Positions 50,524 to 59,752 are shown, counted from the stretch's first letter. The stretch is DNA of 64,000 bases from CAXXOK01 sp963674895 (GCA_963674895.2 CAXXCY010000001.1:620001-684000), one strand, 5' to 3'. Numbers and translations: made by a program. Notes: generated by a model from the sequence alone, not told the origin.

Positions 50524-50564
50524 AAAGCGGAGGGGATGATCCCCTCCGCTTTGATTCATTTTTT
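50524..50564 (+). terminator. Rho-independent terminator of metK
   Basis: A 13-bp perfect stem (AAAGCGGAGGGGA, loop TGA, 50524-50552) followed by GATTCATTTTTT. It lies between convergent metK and the flavoprotein gene and may serve both. Confidence 0.9.
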
Positions 50565-50571
50565 CAACCGG

Positions 50572-51261
50572 CTAGCATAAAAAATGGTCCTTCCAGTATT
50601 GGTCGTCGGCGGAAAGCGGCTGCGCGCCCCTGGAAAACATCCGGTGCATCAGCTTGCACAGGGTGAACTTCAGCCATACCGTGAGCGACATGGCGGGCTT
50701 TTTCTCCAGACGTATCCTGGCGGACAGCCGCAGGATTTTCCTTGCGATCTTGCCGCGCCGCTTCTGGGAGAGCTTGTCCCAAAAGACGTCTTCCATCAGC
50801 CCGATCCCGAGCTTGCGGATATCGGAAACGCCAAGCCACGACAGGCTGGTGGAAACGTCCTGGAGCGCCGCGCGGTAGAAAACGCCGATCGCCTGTGTGA
50901 GGATCACCGCGCGCTTGGTAAACATGGCAGGATCGGGACGATGCACGAACCAGTGCACGCACAGGTGGTCCAGCAGCGCCTTCACCTGCGCGGGCGCGCG
51001 CAGCGTGTACACGGGGTAGGCAAGCACGATCAGATCGGCGGCAAGCATCGCCTCCCAGATCGGCATCACCTGGCCGGCGTGGGGGCATTTTTCTTCGCTT
51101 TGGAGAAAACAGGTCTTGCAGCCCAGGCAATAGGGCGGCCCATCCTTGGGCAGCGTGAAGGCTTCGACCGTATGGCCGTCGCCCAGACCGCCCAAAAACA
51201 GCTCCATCATCTGCCGGGTGCAGCCGTTGACGTTCGTACCGGTAATCGCGGCAATTCTCAT
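50572..51261 (-). CDS. Iron-sulfur flavoprotein / NADPH-dependent FMN reductase family
   Basis: 229 residues. A flavodoxin-like fold starts MRIAAITGTNVNGCTRQMMELF with the FMN phosphate loop, and LAYPVYTLRAPAQVKALLDHL matches the second FMN loop. Between them PYCLGCKTCFLQSEEKCPH has the compact C-x2-C-x2-C-x6-C pattern that binds a [4Fe-4S] cluster in archaeal and clostridial iron-sulfur flavoproteins. It probably handles electrons or reduces quinone-like or oxygen species; partner unknown. A longer C-terminal helical tail (about 165-229) is rich in basic residues. GGGGAGCC precedes the ATG. Confidence 0.82.
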   Translation of the reverse strand: MRIAAITGTNVNGCTRQMMELFLGGLGDGHTVEAFTLPKDGPPYCLGCKTCFLQSEEKCPHAGQVMPIWEAMLAADLIVLAYPVYTLRAPAQVKALLDHLCVHWFVHRPDPAMFTKRAVILTQAIGVFYRAALQDVSTSLSWLGVSDIRKLGIGLMEDVFWDKLSQKRRGKIARKILRLSARIRLEKKPAMSLTVWLKFTLCKLMHRMFSRGAQPLSADDQYWKDHFLC

Positions 51262-51336
51262 ACAGGCTCCCCTTTTTCTGCAAAAAGCGCAGAGACGCCG
51301 TCGGCGGCTCTGCGCTTTTCAATACAATGACTTGCG

Positions 51337-53025
51337 TTACTCGACTTCGGAAGACAGCGCCTTGGCGCTGGAGGAGTAGAGCTTCCGAAGCGTTTCCGGC
51401 CCGGCCGTACCGTCGATGGAGATGCCGTTGACGTCCTGGAAGTCGCGCACGGCGTTGGTGGTTTTCTCGTCATAGGTGCCGGTAATCTGGCCGTCGTAGA
51501 ACTTCAGCTCATACAGCGTGTACTGGAGGTTGCGCACGTCCGAACCCGTATCGCCGGCGCGCAGCGTGGAATAGGAGCCGGTGGCGGGCGTGCCGCCGTA
51601 AATCATGCGCTGCATGGCGGGGCCGGCGGTGCCCGTTACGCGCAGGCCGTGGGCGGCCTGGTAGTTCTTCACGGCTGTAGTGGTGCCGCTGCCGTATTTG
51701 CCGTCCAGCGAGCCGCCGTAATAGCCCAGCGACGCGAGGGACGTCTGCAGCGTCGACACGTTGGCCGAGGGCGGGTTGTTGGTGGAGGACATCGTTTTAT
51801 AGCCGGTGGAAGACGCGGTCTCGCCGTATACGGTCGGGTTGGTGGCGGTGGAGGTCGAGGTGCCGGTGGACGTGGTTCCGCTGGACGATGTGCCCGTGCC
51901 GGAGTACAGCTTGTTGAGCGTATCCTTGCCGGCGACGCCGTCGGGCGTCAGATTATTGGCGGTCTGGAACGCGACCACGGCGGCATAGGTGTTCTGGCCG
52001 AAATCGCCGTCGACCGAGCCGGTGTAATAGTTGAGATCCTTGAGGCGCTGCTGCAAGCCGCGCACGCCGTCGCCGGTCATGCCCAGGCGAAGCGCGCCCA
52101 GGTACGCCACCACGGAGGACGCCCGTTTCGCCGCGGAGGAGTAGAGAAGTTCCAGCGTGTCCGGGCCGGCGACGCCGTCGGCCGTCAGGCTGTTGCGCTT
52201 CTGGAAAGCGACCACGCCGGCTTCCGTCGTCTCGGCGAACACGCCGTCCGCCGTACCGGAGAGGTAACCCAGATAGATCAGGCGGTTTTGCAGTATTTTC
52301 ACCTGGTCGCCCGTGGAACCCAGGCGCAGGTAGATGTTGGTTTTGCCGTTGGTATAGGTATTGGTCGTGGTCGTGGTGGTGGTCGTGGTGGTCGTGCCCG
52401 TGGTGCCGGACGTGGAATCCGACTTGGCGATGGCATACTTGCCAAACAGTGCGTCCTGCGTCTTCATGCCGGCGATACCGTCGGCGGTCAGGCTGTTGGC
52501 GGCCTGGAAATCCTTGATGGCCTGCTCGGTGGCTGCGCCGTATTCGCCGTCCGACGACCCTGTATAATAGCCCAGATCCTTCAGGCGGTCCTGCAGCTGC
52601 TTGACCGCAAGCCCCGAAGAGCCGTTTTTGAGGACCGTGGAATCGGTCGTCGTGGTCGCGGTGGTCGGCGTCGGGGTCGCGGTCGTGCCCGGAGCCGCAG
52701 TGGCGACCGTCGTACCGGACGAACCCGTGGCAACCACGTCGCTCGGCGGGTTGGTGGCGACGTCGCTGGTGAAATCCCAGTCGGCCCAGTCGATCTGCTG
52801 CGAGGCCTCGGTAGGCGTGGGCGTAGGCGTTACGTTGGGCGTGGGCGTGATGACCGTTTCAAACTCCTGCCCCTCCGTGCCGATGGTCAGCCCGTTGGTA
52901 TCGTCCACGATACGGTCGGGCTCCACATAACAGCTTGACAGCACAAGCGCGACGCCCATCAGCAACAGCAGCAGCAACAGCTTCCGGTGACGGCGAACGG
53001 ATTGCAGCACACGATTATTTTTCAT
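51337..53025 (-). CDS. Lipoprotein with five peptidoglycan-binding repeats
   Basis: 562 residues. A basic start and hydrophobic run lead to the lipobox LVLSSC (Cys32), so the protein should be lipid-anchored outside the membrane. A Pro/Thr/Ser-rich linker (about 55-135) follows. Five PG_binding_1 repeats of about 60 residues then occur, each with the pattern VxxLQxRLxxLGYYxGxxDGxYGxxTxxAVxxFQxxNxLxxDGxAGxxTxxxLY, separated by Thr/Ser linkers including a poly-Thr run. No catalytic (amidase or transpeptidase) domain is attached, so it is probably a structural or scaffold protein holding membrane and cell wall together. A promoter with TACAAT and TG before it lies near 53080-53110. Confidence 0.88.
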   Translation of the reverse strand: MKNNRVLQSVRRHRKLLLLLLLMGVALVLSSCYVEPDRIVDDTNGLTIGTEGQEFETVITPTPNVTPTPTPTEASQQIDWADWDFTSDVATNPPSDVVATGSSGTTVATAAPGTTATPTPTTATTTTDSTVLKNGSSGLAVKQLQDRLKDLGYYTGSSDGEYGAATEQAIKDFQAANSLTADGIAGMKTQDALFGKYAIAKSDSTSGTTGTTTTTTTTTTTNTYTNGKTNIYLRLGSTGDQVKILQNRLIYLGYLSGTADGVFAETTEAGVVAFQKRNSLTADGVAGPDTLELLYSSAAKRASSVVAYLGALRLGMTGDGVRGLQQRLKDLNYYTGSVDGDFGQNTYAAVVAFQTANNLTPDGVAGKDTLNKLYSGTGTSSSGTTSTGTSTSTATNPTVYGETASSTGYKTMSSTNNPPSANVSTLQTSLASLGYYGGSLDGKYGSGTTTAVKNYQAAHGLRVTGTAGPAMQRMIYGGTPATGSYSTLRAGDTGSDVRNLQYTLYELKFYDGQITGTYDEKTTNAVRDFQDVNGISIDGTAGPETLRKLYSSSAKALSSEVE

Positions 53026-53289
53026 CTGAACACATCCTTATTCAGCGATACGCATAAAACCTTAGGGTAGGGATACTTTATTGTACAAGGAATACGGGCA
53101 AAAAGCAAGAGAAAAATGAATGGCACTTCATAAAAAAGACGAATTATCGTATTGTTTTATTCCCAAAAATGAAATATTAATGTTCGGCGGGCGAAAACCA
53201 CGCATGAGTGGGAAAAAGGCTGCCTCTTCCAAAAAAAGGGAATCGCTGTGAGCGGGTCGAAAATGACGGTATAGAAAAGGAGGAATAGC
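53026..53289. other. AT-rich divergent control region
   Basis: 264 bases between the divergent lipoprotein and small secreted protein genes, clearly more AT-rich than the surroundings. On the minus strand TTGCTT, 17 bases, then TACAAT is a fair promoter for the lipoprotein gene. On the plus strand TTGTTT, 17 bases, then TATTAA (about 53153-53181) is possible. No riboswitch seen. Confidence 0.4.
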
Positions 53290-53775
53290 ATGAAAAAAGG
53301 AATCGTTGCGCTCCTGCTGCTCACGGTCCTGCTGCTGTTGGCGCCCGCGGCCATGGGCATGGCCTACCGCGAATTTACCTGGAATGACTATACGCTGACG
53401 ATGGAGGACGTGCGGGAGCTTGCGCAAGGCATTGGTACGGTGCAGCCGCCCGAAGGAAAGACATTTTTACAAGTCACGCTCAGGCTGCCCGAGGAGTTGA
53501 TGCAGAACGCGAAAATGCGCGGCCAGTTGTTTTTCGTCCTCCTGCAAGACAGGATTCCGCTTCACAATACCTTCTTCCGGCTGAATACGCAGGAAAACCT
53601 CTACGCGTGCGTCTTCACGCTTCCCGGGGATTTCCGGCTGGAAGAGTACGAGCTCAGCGTAAGCGGCGCTCAGTCTGCGGAGATAGATCCGCCGGACGAA
53701 GAAAGTGCGCTTTCAGACGAGCTCTTCTCTGACGAGGCAGACGAATGGGTCACGGGCCTCGATCAGCGAATTTGA
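53290..53775 (+). CDS. Small secreted hypothetical protein
   Basis: 161 residues with AAGGAGG directly upstream. Signal peptide 1-23 (KKGIVALLLLTVLLLLAPAA-MG). The mature part (FTWNDYTLTMEDVRELAQGI, then EGKTFLQVTLRLPEELMQN) looks like a single beta-sandwich domain of about 105 residues, with an acidic C-terminal tail (DPPDEESALSDELFSDEADE). I do not recognise a family. It has no lipobox or wall anchor. Monocistronic; repeat C4 follows. Confidence 0.6.
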   Translation: MKKGIVALLLLTVLLLLAPAAMGMAYREFTWNDYTLTMEDVRELAQGIGTVQPPEGKTFLQVTLRLPEELMQNAKMRGQLFFVLLQDRIPLHNTFFRLNTQENLYACVFTLPGDFRLEEYELSVSGAQSAEIDPPDEESALSDELFSDEADEWVTGLDQRI

Positions 53776-53794
53776 TCAAGGCGCTGCGCAGATA

Positions 53795-53918
53795 AAAGCC
53801 CCGTTTTCTTCGTCGCCCTCACGATGGCGCGTGCATCGCTTACAAGTAAGCAAGCCCAACCCGCGCCGCGCTTGACTTCGCGAAACTGAGACTTTGAACA
53901 AGCTGTCATCCCGTTTCC
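53795..53918. repeat. Probable family C hairpin repeat, copy C4 (minus orientation)
   Basis: Reading the minus strand, the blocks GTTCAAAG, CGCGAAGTCAAGCGCGGC, GGGTTGGGC, GCTTAC-TT-GTAAGCG and ACGAAG follow the order of copies C1 and C2 (GTTCAAAA, GGGAAGCAAGGGCGGC, GGGTTACGC, GCTTAC-N6-GTAAGCG, CCGAAG). The terminal inverted repeat is decayed. Confidence 0.5.
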
Positions 53919-53941
53919 AACTATGGCTTGCCAACGGTCTG

Positions 53942-53965
53942 AGCCCCCGCTTCAGCGGGGGCTTT
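53942..53965. terminator. Hairpin terminator at the addA 3' end
   Basis: AGCCCCCGCT, loop TC, AGCGGGGGCT, then TTTA on the plus strand. It lies between the small secreted protein gene and the convergent addA. Confidence 0.65.
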
Positions 53966-53979
53966 ATGAGCGGTGCCTG

Positions 53980-56900
53980 CTATGCGCCGGTGGCGCGCGT
54001 CGTGCCCGCGCCAAGCGACAGCGAATACAGCGTCACGCTGCGCACACCGATGCCCGTCACCTCCGAAAGCGCCCGGGCGTACAGCGCGGTCTGCTGTTCG
54101 TAAAGCGGCCACAGCGCTTCGGCCTCCGTCACGGCGTCGGTTTTATAATCCAGGAGCATCCATTTCCCGTCTTTGATATAGCACAGGTCGATTACGCCCT
54201 GGACCAGCGTCCCGCCCTCCTCGGGGAGGGAGAGCACAAACCCCCACTCGCGCCGTACGGTATCCGCTTGCAGCGCGTCGCGCCCCCATTCGCTTTCAAA
54301 AAAGTGCGCCAGCGACTCGGCGTCGATTGCGGCATGCGCCTCCGGGGTGAACAGCCGAAGGTCCACAAAGCCATGCAGCTGGCGGCGGATTTCCGCCCGC
54401 AGCGCGGGCGCCCCGGCCTGCGCACGTAGCGGCGGATACTGGAGCAAACACAGCGCCTTGTGCATCGCCACGCCGCGCATCAGCCCACGGGGGCCCGTAC
54501 CGGCGGGGCGGAGAAACGCGGGCAGCTGCGGCAGATCGTCCATCAGCCGGGGGCGCGTGAGCGGCAGCGGCAGCCGCTTCACACGGCTGGTTTCCAGATC
54601 GCCGGGATCGTCCGCATCGGGGTCCACGAGGACCGGGGGTTCCGCGCCCGTCGTTTGCCTTGCTCGAACGAGCGCTGTGACGCCGACCTTGAAGGGACGG
54701 TGGTCGCGGCGGACGGCCGGCGCGAGCGGATCGGCGCCGGAACCGGGGGGTGTTCCGGCCGCCAGCGCGCGCGCTTCCCCGGTGAGCGCCTCCAGCCGCG
54801 AACGCTGTTTTTCCAAAGATTCACGGTCGGTCCGCAGCTCCGTCTGCCGCAGCAGATTCACGGTTTCGTTCACAGAATTGTGGGAAACGACGCGAAAACC
54901 CCCCTTTTTATGTGGAAAAGATGTGGATTGTTGCAAAAAACCGGGGTCGGCGCCGGTGAAGGAGTCCAGGGCTGGATCGACGCAGGAGACCAGCCAATCG
55001 AGCATATTGCCAGCGTTGTAGACCGAATAGGCGGACGGGCGAACAGTGGAAAACCGGGGCGCTTCCATACAGCTCATGAGGACTAATTCGTCGCGCGCGC
55101 GGGTCATGCCCACGTAGAGCACGCGTGCTCGCTCGGCCAGGGTTTCGGTTTTTTTGCGCAGGTCGACAGCGGAGGACAGCAGCGTGTCGCCCTTCACGCG
55201 GCGCACTTCATCGATATACGGCAGCGCGACGCCCAGCTTCTGGTGCAGCTTGAGAGCGGACCCGCCCCCGGATTCAAAACCCGCTTCCAAACCCATCAGG
55301 AAGATTACCGGGAACTCCAGCCCCTTGGACTTGTGGATGGACATCACGCGCACCACGTCCTCCTTGGGGCCGATCACGGTGGGGCTGACGGATTCCCTGG
55401 CGGCGGCTGCGGACACCACGTTTTGCAGGAATGCCCGCAGGCTGCCACCGCGGGTTTGGTGCTCCGCAGCTTTCTCGCACAGCAGCCTGAGGTTTGCCTG
55501 CCGCAGCCGGCCGTAGGGCTGGCAGCCGTAGAAGGCGTACAGCCCCGAGCGGGACAGCCAGTCCCACAGGTATTCGGGCAGGGGCATGCTGCGCATTAAA
55601 AAGCGTTCGTGGTCAAGTGCGCGCAGCGCGCCCGCGCAGCGTTGGGCAAGCGCGCCGTCCCCTTCCGCCGCTCGCCGGACGGCATCCAGGAAGCTTCCGC
55701 CGGGCGTATGGATGCGCACGTCCGCAAGCTCCGCGTCCGTCATCCCGACGGCGGGGCTGCGCAGGCACGCAAGCAGGGAAATGTCGTCCCGGATGTTATC
55801 CATCAGCCGCAGGTGGCACAGCACCTGCGCGATTTCGTCGGACTGCAGGCCCGCGCCGCCGCCCTCGGCATACGCGGGGATGCCCTGAGCGCCCAGCACG
55901 CGGGTAAGCACCTCGTCCACGCCCTTCATCCGGGGGGAGAGGATGGCGATATCGCGCCTGCGCAGCGTGCGCATGCGGTTTTCCTTGCGGTCGAAAAACG
56001 GCTGCCCGACCCGCGCCTGTATCTCCTGCGCGATGGCCGCTGCCTGCACGCGCGTTCGGTCGGCGGCGGAGAGCGGCGCGGTGAACACGTGCAGTGAGAC
56101 GGGCGGGTCGTTTTCCGTTTCCTGCCCGGCGTAAAGCCTGGCGCGGGAGTCGTACGCGATCTCGGTCACGTCCGCGCGCATGACCTGTTCAAACACGCGG
56201 TTGACGGCGCTTATCACCGCGCCGCGCGAGCGGTAGTTGCGGTTCAGGTCGATGCGCCGCTGCGGGGCCGCCTCGTCATCCCGGTAGGTTTTCTCCTTCT
56301 CCATGAACAGGGTGGGGTCGGCCTGCCGGAAGCGGTAGATGGATTGTTTGACGTCGCCCACATAGAAAAACCGCTGCTCAGCCGGCCCGTTTGGCTCAAT
56401 CTGCGTTGTCGGCTGCGCGTGGGTTTGAATCGGAAAGGATGTTTCACGTGAAACATTCTCAGCGCTGCCGTCTTGTTTTATAGCGCCCAAGAGCGCTTCC
56501 TGCACGCCGCTGATGTCCTGGTACTCGTCCACGAATACCGCGTCGAACCGGGCGGCGACGGCGGCGCGGATACCGGGTTGCTTTAAAATCAAGAGCGCCA
56601 TGTGCTCCAGGTCGCTGGGATCGAGCACGGCGCGCCGTTTCTTGCGCTCCATATAGGCCCCGTGCAGCGTTTCGCACAGGCCGTACAGCCCCCGCAGCGC
56701 GGGCTGCATGGCGTTGAGCCGCGCGACGACGGCCTCCGGTTCCTGCTTAAACAGCGCGCCTACCTTGCCCGCGAGCTTTTTCAGCCCTTCGCGCAGCTCC
56801 TTGTACCGCAGGTTGATTTCCTTTTCCTCGTCGCTTAATCCGCGGACGCCGGGCATCCGGTCCAGCGAAAACCGCCGAGCCACCGAGACGGCGGCGTGCA

Positions 56901-57669
56901 GCCCGCCTGAAACCGAAGAAAGCAGCTCGCTCACCGCGACGACGTCCGCCCGGATGGACGGCAGATAATTCTTGTGGCAGGCGGGGTGGTCCGCAAGCGC
57001 CGTAAGCTCGTCCGCCAACTCCCGCGCGCCGTCCAGCAGCACCCTGCAGTCGGCAAGCAGCGTGTCTGCCATCGAGCCCGTTTCCAAATCTTCCTGGGTA
57101 TAGGTCTTCTCCGCATGCGCTTTCAGCCAGCCGAACGGATCGGCAAGCGTCATCAGGAAGGTATACAGCTCGTCCGCCATCCTGACGATCTGCTTGTCCT
57201 CGAACTTCGCCGTCAGCGCCGCGGCGCCGGCGTCGCCAGCCACGGCGCGGGCATACAGAGTCTCCATCGCCTCGTCCATCGCTTCCTGAAACAGGTTGGA
57301 GGCGATCGTCGCGTCGGCGACCGCGGACAGCGGATCGACGTCCGCCGCCTGGAAGAACTCCTGCACCAGCTTGTGGCAGAAGCTGTGCAGCGTGGAGATG
57401 TGCGCAAGCTCCAGCCGTTCCCGCTCGCGCCGTAAAAGCGGCGAAGCGTCGCCCGCCATGCGCTGCTTGAGGCGCTCGCGCATCTCCGCCGCCGCCGCGC
57501 GCGTGAACGTGACCACCAGCATGCGGTCCACGCTTAAGCCCCCGTCCCTGAGCATCGTATAGATTTTTTCGATCAGCACGGCCGTCTTGCCGCTGCCCGC
57601 CGCCGCGGATACCAGCAGCTCCCGGTTCTTCGCGTCGATGGCCGCCCGCTGCTCGGGTGAAAACTGCAT
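53980..57669 (-). CDS. addA: ATP-dependent helicase/nuclease subunit A
   Basis: 1229 residues from the ATG at 57669, with AGGAGG upstream; in-frame sequence before it is translated repeat D2. UvrD-type helicase with a C-terminal RecB nuclease, the main subunit of the AddAB double-strand-break repair enzyme. Motif I is LLVSAAAGSGKTAVLIEKIY (residues 18-37), then VVTFTRAAAAEMRERL, FVDEYQDISGVQEALL, YRFRQADPTLF, MSIHKSKGLEFPVIFLMG and YVGMTRARDEL. The nuclease motif GVIDLCYIKDGKWMLLDYKTD is intact near the C terminus. Its partner addB, usually directly upstream, is not in the window; pepT is there instead. A perfect parS site lies within the coding sequence at codons about 405-410, where it reads NVSRET. 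Confidence 0.94.
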   Translation of the reverse strand: MQFSPEQRAAIDAKNRELLVSAAAGSGKTAVLIEKIYTMLRDGGLSVDRMLVVTFTRAAAAEMRERLKQRMAGDASPLLRRERERLELAHISTLHSFCHKLVQEFFQAADVDPLSAVADATIASNLFQEAMDEAMETLYARAVAGDAGAAALTAKFEDKQIVRMADELYTFLMTLADPFGWLKAHAEKTYTQEDLETGSMADTLLADCRVLLDGARELADELTALADHPACHKNYLPSIRADVVAVSELLSSVSGGLHAAVSVARRFSLDRMPGVRGLSDEEKEINLRYKELREGLKKLAGKVGALFKQEPEAVVARLNAMQPALRGLYGLCETLHGAYMERKKRRAVLDPSDLEHMALLILKQPGIRAAVAARFDAVFVDEYQDISGVQEALLGAIKQDGSAENVSRETSFPIQTHAQPTTQIEPNGPAEQRFFYVGDVKQSIYRFRQADPTLFMEKEKTYRDDEAAPQRRIDLNRNYRSRGAVISAVNRVFEQVMRADVTEIAYDSRARLYAGQETENDPPVSLHVFTAPLSAADRTRVQAAAIAQEIQARVGQPFFDRKENRMRTLRRRDIAILSPRMKGVDEVLTRVLGAQGIPAYAEGGGAGLQSDEIAQVLCHLRLMDNIRDDISLLACLRSPAVGMTDAELADVRIHTPGGSFLDAVRRAAEGDGALAQRCAGALRALDHERFLMRSMPLPEYLWDWLSRSGLYAFYGCQPYGRLRQANLRLLCEKAAEHQTRGGSLRAFLQNVVSAAAARESVSPTVIGPKEDVVRVMSIHKSKGLEFPVIFLMGLEAGFESGGGSALKLHQKLGVALPYIDEVRRVKGDTLLSSAVDLRKKTETLAERARVLYVGMTRARDELVLMSCMEAPRFSTVRPSAYSVYNAGNMLDWLVSCVDPALDSFTGADPGFLQQSTSFPHKKGGFRVVSHNSVNETVNLLRQTELRTDRESLEKQRSRLEALTGEARALAAGTPPGSGADPLAPAVRRDHRPFKVGVTALVRARQTTGAEPPVLVDPDADDPGDLETSRVKRLPLPLTRPRLMDDLPQLPAFLRPAGTGPRGLMRGVAMHKALCLLQYPPLRAQAGAPALRAEIRRQLHGFVDLRLFTPEAHAAIDAESLAHFFESEWGRDALQADTVRREWGFVLSLPEEGGTLVQGVIDLCYIKDGKWMLLDYKTDAVTEAEALWPLYEQQTALYARALSEVTGIGVRSVTLYSLSLGAGTTRATGA
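56440..56455. promoter_or_regulatory. parS: parS site 1 (ParB/Spo0J binding), inside addA
   Basis: TGTTTCACGTGAAACA, a perfect 16-bp match to the conserved chromosomal parS palindrome. The site is within addA and is read as Asn-Val-Ser-Arg-Glu-Thr. It loads ParB near the origin for chromosome segregation and SMC recruitment. Confidence 0.95.
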
Positions 57670-57689
57670 GTGACCTCCTGATAGGACGA

Positions 57690-57819
57690 TAGGGGTTTCA
57701 CCCCTAAGACCCTGACAAGGGCGATGACCTTGACCCGCCATTGACCGCGCATTGCGCGGTCAAATGGGAGGTTCAGGGGCACTGCCCCTGATCAGGATCA
57801 TAAGGGCGGAAGCCCTTAT
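57690..57819. repeat. Family D hairpin series between addA and pepT
   Basis: Five small palindromes in a row: TAGGGGTTTCACCCCTA, AAGGGCGATGACCTT, TGACCGCGC-ATT... up to 57761, CAGGGGCACTGCCCCTG (57774-57790) and ATAAGGGC/GCCCTTAT (57800-57819). The first two match the pair after tnaA (31733-31775). The last contains the TAA stop of pepT. Confidence 0.65.
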
Positions 57820-59018
57820 CGTGCTTTCATAAGCTCGAGCAATAGCCGCGTGACGGTTTCAAGCTCGGGAACGCTGACGTATTCCATCACGCCGTGCATG
57901 TTATAGGCGCCGGTGGGGAGGTTGGGGCAGGGCAGCCCCATGGTTGTGAGGCTCGCGCCGTCCGTACCGCCGCGGATGGGAACGGCGACGGGCTCAATGC
58001 CGACGGCGCGCATGCCGTCCATCGCCCGCCGCACAACGCCGGGATGGCGATCGATCTCGTCGCGCATATTATAATAGGTATCCTTGAGAATAACGGTCAC
58101 CGTGCCGGCGCCGTACCGGCCGTTCAAAAACGAGGCTGCGGCCAGCACCTGCTCCTTGCGCGCCTCAAAGCGCGCGCGGTCGTGATCGCGCAGGATATAG
58201 CGGAGGGTTGCCTTGATTTCCTCCCCCTGGATGGACGCCAGATGATAGAACCCCTCGCGGCCCTCGGTGTGCGCCGGGGTTTCCGCCGGCGGCAGCAGCC
58301 GGGTAAACTCGGCGGCGATCAGCGCGGCGTTCTTCATGATATTTTTCGCGGTCCCCGGATGGATATTCACGCCCTGCACGGCGACCTCTGCGGAGCAAGC
58401 GTTGAAGCACTCGTAATTGAGCTCGTTCACGGCGCCGCCGTCCACCGTGTAGGCGAAGTCCGCGCCGAAGGCTTTCACATCAAAAAAGTTCACGCCCTCG
58501 CCGATCTCCTCGTCCGGGGTAAACGCGACGCAGATCTTCCCGTGACGGATGGAGGGATCGCGCAGCAGGATTTCGCACGCCGCCATGATCGCGGCGACGC
58601 CCGCCTTGTCGTCCCCGCCCAGAAGCGTCGTGCCGTCGCTCACGATCAGCTCGTGCCCGGCCTGCGCGGACAGACGGGGGAAATCGGCAAGGCGCATCAC
58701 CACCCCGGGGCCGATCTCCAGGTCGCCGCCTTCGTACTGTACGCAGCGGGGGCGCACCGGGCCGGTGGGCACGGAGGGCGAGGTATCCATATGCGCGATA
58801 AAGCCGATGGCGGGCTGATCGTCCGCGTTGGCGGGAATGGAGGCGTACACCGTGCACGTGTCGCTTACGCGCACGTCCTGTGCGCCCAGCCCGGCAAGCT
58901 CAGTCTCCAATAGCCGCGCCAGCGTCCACTGCTTGTCGCTGGAGGGATGCGCGTTGCTGTGCTTGTCCGCGCCGGTATCGATGGCCGCGTAGCGGAGAAA
59001 ACGTTCTTTGACGGTCAT
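57816..59018 (-). CDS. pepT: Peptidase T (tripeptide aminopeptidase)
   Basis: 400 residues, typical of PepT, a dinuclear zinc M20 peptidase that removes the N-terminal residue of tripeptides. Zinc ligands and catalytic residues are visible: AIGFIAHMDTSPSVPTG (His and Asp, about 69-85), LLGGDDKAGVAAIM (bridging Asp, about 131-144), AFTPDEEIGEGVNFF (Glu-Glu, about 165-179), TVDGGAVNEL, and a C-terminal YNMHGVMEYVS histidine. MTVKERFLRYAAIDT is the family start. It is transcribed towards addA; the intervening hairpins probably end its transcript. Cytoplasmic; no signal peptide. Confidence 0.95.
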   Translation of the reverse strand: MTVKERFLRYAAIDTGADKHSNAHPSSDKQWTLARLLETELAGLGAQDVRVSDTCTVYASIPANADDQPAIGFIAHMDTSPSVPTGPVRPRCVQYEGGDLEIGPGVVMRLADFPRLSAQAGHELIVSDGTTLLGGDDKAGVAAIMAACEILLRDPSIRHGKICVAFTPDEEIGEGVNFFDVKAFGADFAYTVDGGAVNELNYECFNACSAEVAVQGVNIHPGTAKNIMKNAALIAAEFTRLLPPAETPAHTEGREGFYHLASIQGEEIKATLRYILRDHDRARFEARKEQVLAAASFLNGRYGAGTVTVILKDTYYNMRDEIDRHPGVVRRAMDGMRAVGIEPVAVPIRGGTDGASLTTMGLPCPNLPTGAYNMHGVMEYVSVPELETVTRLLLELMKAR

Positions 59019-59055
59019 AGAAAAACTCCTTTATCTGGTGATTGCCGGGAGAGGG

Positions 59056-59250
59056 AATGAGGAATGAAGAATGAGGAATGAGGAATGAGGAATTCAGGAG
59101 AGATTGCTGCGCAATCCTTCAATTATGGTGACGAAGGATATGTGTATGTTGAACAGCATCAGATCGTCATTGGAGCGATTCGGAAACGGATACTGGAATC
59201 CTGCGGTTTTGTAAGCAACCGAACCACCATTCCTCATTCCTCATTTCTCA
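59056..59250 (-). repeat. Family A palindromic repeat, copy A8
   Basis: Inverted copy between pepT and the NUDIX gene: five AATGAGGAAT-type units, AGATTGCTGCGCAATC, a core of about 85 bases, a decayed second hairpin (GGTTTTGTAAGCAACC), then ATTCCTCATT units. Confidence 0.8.
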
Positions 59251-59257
59251 TCCCACA

Positions 59258-59752
59258 TTAAATCTCCCATCCCTGTCCCATGCCCGGCTCTGCCTGACGC
59301 GCCTTGAGCATGTCCAGACACTTTTTAAGCGGCTCCCGGGCGAGGGGCATGATATTGGACGGGAGCGCGCCGATGGGGAACCACTGCAGGTCAGTGGTTT
59401 CATCGGTCTGGGAAAGAGGCGTGCCGGTGAACTCCTCGCAGAGGTAGTACACGCCGATCATATACGCCTGGTCGCCGTTGGGGTACGTATGCAGGCGGTC
59501 CGGGCCGGAAAACACGCCGATCAATTCGAGCTTCCCCGCGGTCAGCCCCGTTTCCTCGAACGTTTCGCGGCGCGCGGTATCCTCCAGCGTTTCGCCAATC
59601 TCCAGGCAGCCGCCATGGTCGGCCCAGGTGCCGTCGTCCTTCCGGCGCTGAAGCAGCAATTTGCCGTCCCGGTGGATAAACACGCCCGCGCCGACCAGCA
59701 GCAGCATGTCGTGCCCGGTTTTTGCGCGGACCGCCGAAATATAATCGTTCAT
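59258..59752 (-). CDS. NUDIX hydrolase
   Basis: 164 residues from the ATG at 59752 (GGGAGGACAAT upstream). The NUDIX box is complete: GGCLEIGETLEDTARRETFEETGL, split here as GGCLEIGETLEDTAR and RETFEETGL (about 48-71), matching GX5EX7REUXEEXGU. The flanking strands LLVGAGVFIHRDGKLLLQRR and YMIGVYYLCEEFTGTP fit the mutT/ADP-ribose-type fold. It cleaves a nucleoside diphosphate linked to another moiety; the substrate is not set by sequence. The protein ends 22 or so bases before repeat A8. Upstream lie parS 2 and the divergent ABC operon. Confidence 0.88.
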   Translation of the reverse strand: MNDYISAVRAKTGHDMLLLVGAGVFIHRDGKLLLQRRKDDGTWADHGGCLEIGETLEDTARRETFEETGLTAGKLELIGVFSGPDRLHTYPNGDQAYMIGVYYLCEEFTGTPLSQTDETTDLQWFPIGALPSNIMPLAREPLKKCLDMLKARQAEPGMGQGWEI

